This document shows, one piece after another, positions 63,736-64,000 of a DNA stretch of 64,000 bases; position 1 is the first letter of the stretch, and each line of letters begins with the position of its first letter. Location of the stretch: positions 682,203-746,202 of the forward strand of contig NZ_KB894491.1 in NCBI RefSeq assembly GCF_000374485.1, written 5' to 3'. Position numbers and translations under genes: made by a program. Under the pieces are notes generated by a model. It searched no databases. It was not told the origin of the DNA and worked only from the letters and a program-made list of their open reading frames with translations. This DNA comes from Algicola sagamiensis DSM 14643 (GTDB taxonomy: Bacteria; Pseudomonadota; Gammaproteobacteria; Enterobacterales; Alteromonadaceae).

Positions 63736-64000
63736 GAGCTATAGTCAAATCTGGTGTATGACATGATCATGCAGCATCCTGTTGATCATCCGACGTTACT
63801 TTTTCTCCATCCTTGAATTCGATCCCTGCAATGACATCCGCTAGAAGGCGGTAGCCTCTCAATCGACGCCATTTATTTTGTGCGGTTACCAGCAGCTTAT
63901 AAGCCATCGCCAGTGTCGTTTTTCGACTGCCACCATGCTTACTTTTCGTGGTTCTTAAACGAACCGTCGCAAACACGGACTCGATTGGATTTGTCGTTCG
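63736..64000 (-). mobile_element. End of an IS256-family insertion sequence (runs off the window)
   Basis: The transposase 3' end lies here and the candidate terminal inverted end begins near 63736 (GAGCTATAGTCAAATC...). Its boundary cannot be verified because the other end is outside the window. Confidence 0.6.
63767..64000 (-). CDS. IS256-family transposase, C-terminal part (partial)
   Basis: 78 codons remain, open to the window edge. NPIESVFATVRLRTTKSK is the conserved C-terminal helix of IS256-type (mutator) DDE transposases, following the catalytic Glu; the WRRLRGYRLL segment also matches. The DDE acidic residues lie beyond the window. It ends with a Gln/Asp-rich tail. Confidence 0.85.
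   Translation of the reverse strand, partial: RTTNPIESVFATVRLRTTKSKHGGSRKTTLAMAYKLLVTAQNKWRRLRGYRLLADVIAGIEFKDGEKVTSDDQQDAA

Overview
The window is a chromosomal segment of a Gram-negative, probably marine gammaproteobacterium. The evidence is gene content and order: a trp operon with fused trpC-trpF and a WWW leader peptide, the folX-yfcH, tesA/ybbA-ybbP and csrA-tRNA-Ser-tRNA-Arg neighbourhoods, a PhoPQ-like pair, and a GlyGly-CTERM protein. The base composition is moderately AT-rich. I cannot name the genus. Nearly all genes are intact and ordinary. Accessory character is concentrated around 10.0-10.5 kb, 15-25 kb, 35-49 kb, 53 kb and the right edge.

0-9.6 kb: the tail of a START-like gene, YciI, a small lipoprotein, a glycine-zipper protein, a PepSY-phoP-phoQ-LprI-like operon, an AI-2E family permease, folX-yfcH, an orphan PotD-like binding protein and a dicarboxylate/amino acid symporter. 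9.98-10.46 kb is a five-copy 95-bp repeat array that stops exactly at the ybbP stop codon. 10.5-15.2 kb holds ybbP-ybbA, divergent tesA and an EamA permease.

15.4-25 kb: a 1211-residue exported protein whose C-terminus resembles a clan CD (CPD-like) cysteine protease domain, then six tandem tRNA-Glu genes and a tRNA-Ala behind one strong promoter, a solute-binding-like protein with a frameshifted tail, a 36-residue membrane protein, and a large exported protein gene broken by one nonsense codon and one frameshift at a G7 tract.

25.1-31.9 kb: a pseudaminic-acid-type operon (pseC, aldo/keto reductase, pseF, class III aminotransferase, a pseG-pseH fusion, pseI) without pseB, then tRNA-Arg and tRNA-Ser. 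32-35.6 kb: lipoprotein, csrA, lipase, a helical protein and a glycerate-kinase-like gene.

35.6-49 kb is the most distinctive unit. Six tightly packed genes encode a TPR/beta-barrel protein (Slam-like), a FecR-domain protein with a hypervariable-looking acidic repeat, a 1911-residue cadherin-like/delta-60 lipoprotein, a metallo-beta-lactamase-fold hydrolase, a CHASE2 adenylate cyclase and a GAF-HD-GYP phosphodiesterase. This looks like a surface-lipoprotein system coupled to cAMP and c-di-GMP signalling.

49-64 kb: acetyltransferase, YjbQ, orphan secreted proteins, a 266-bp MITE with 17-bp perfect inverted ends just upstream of a POT peptide transporter, the complete attenuated trp operon (trpL-E-G-D-CF-B-A), a GlyGly-CTERM protein, and the end of an IS256-family element running off the right edge.
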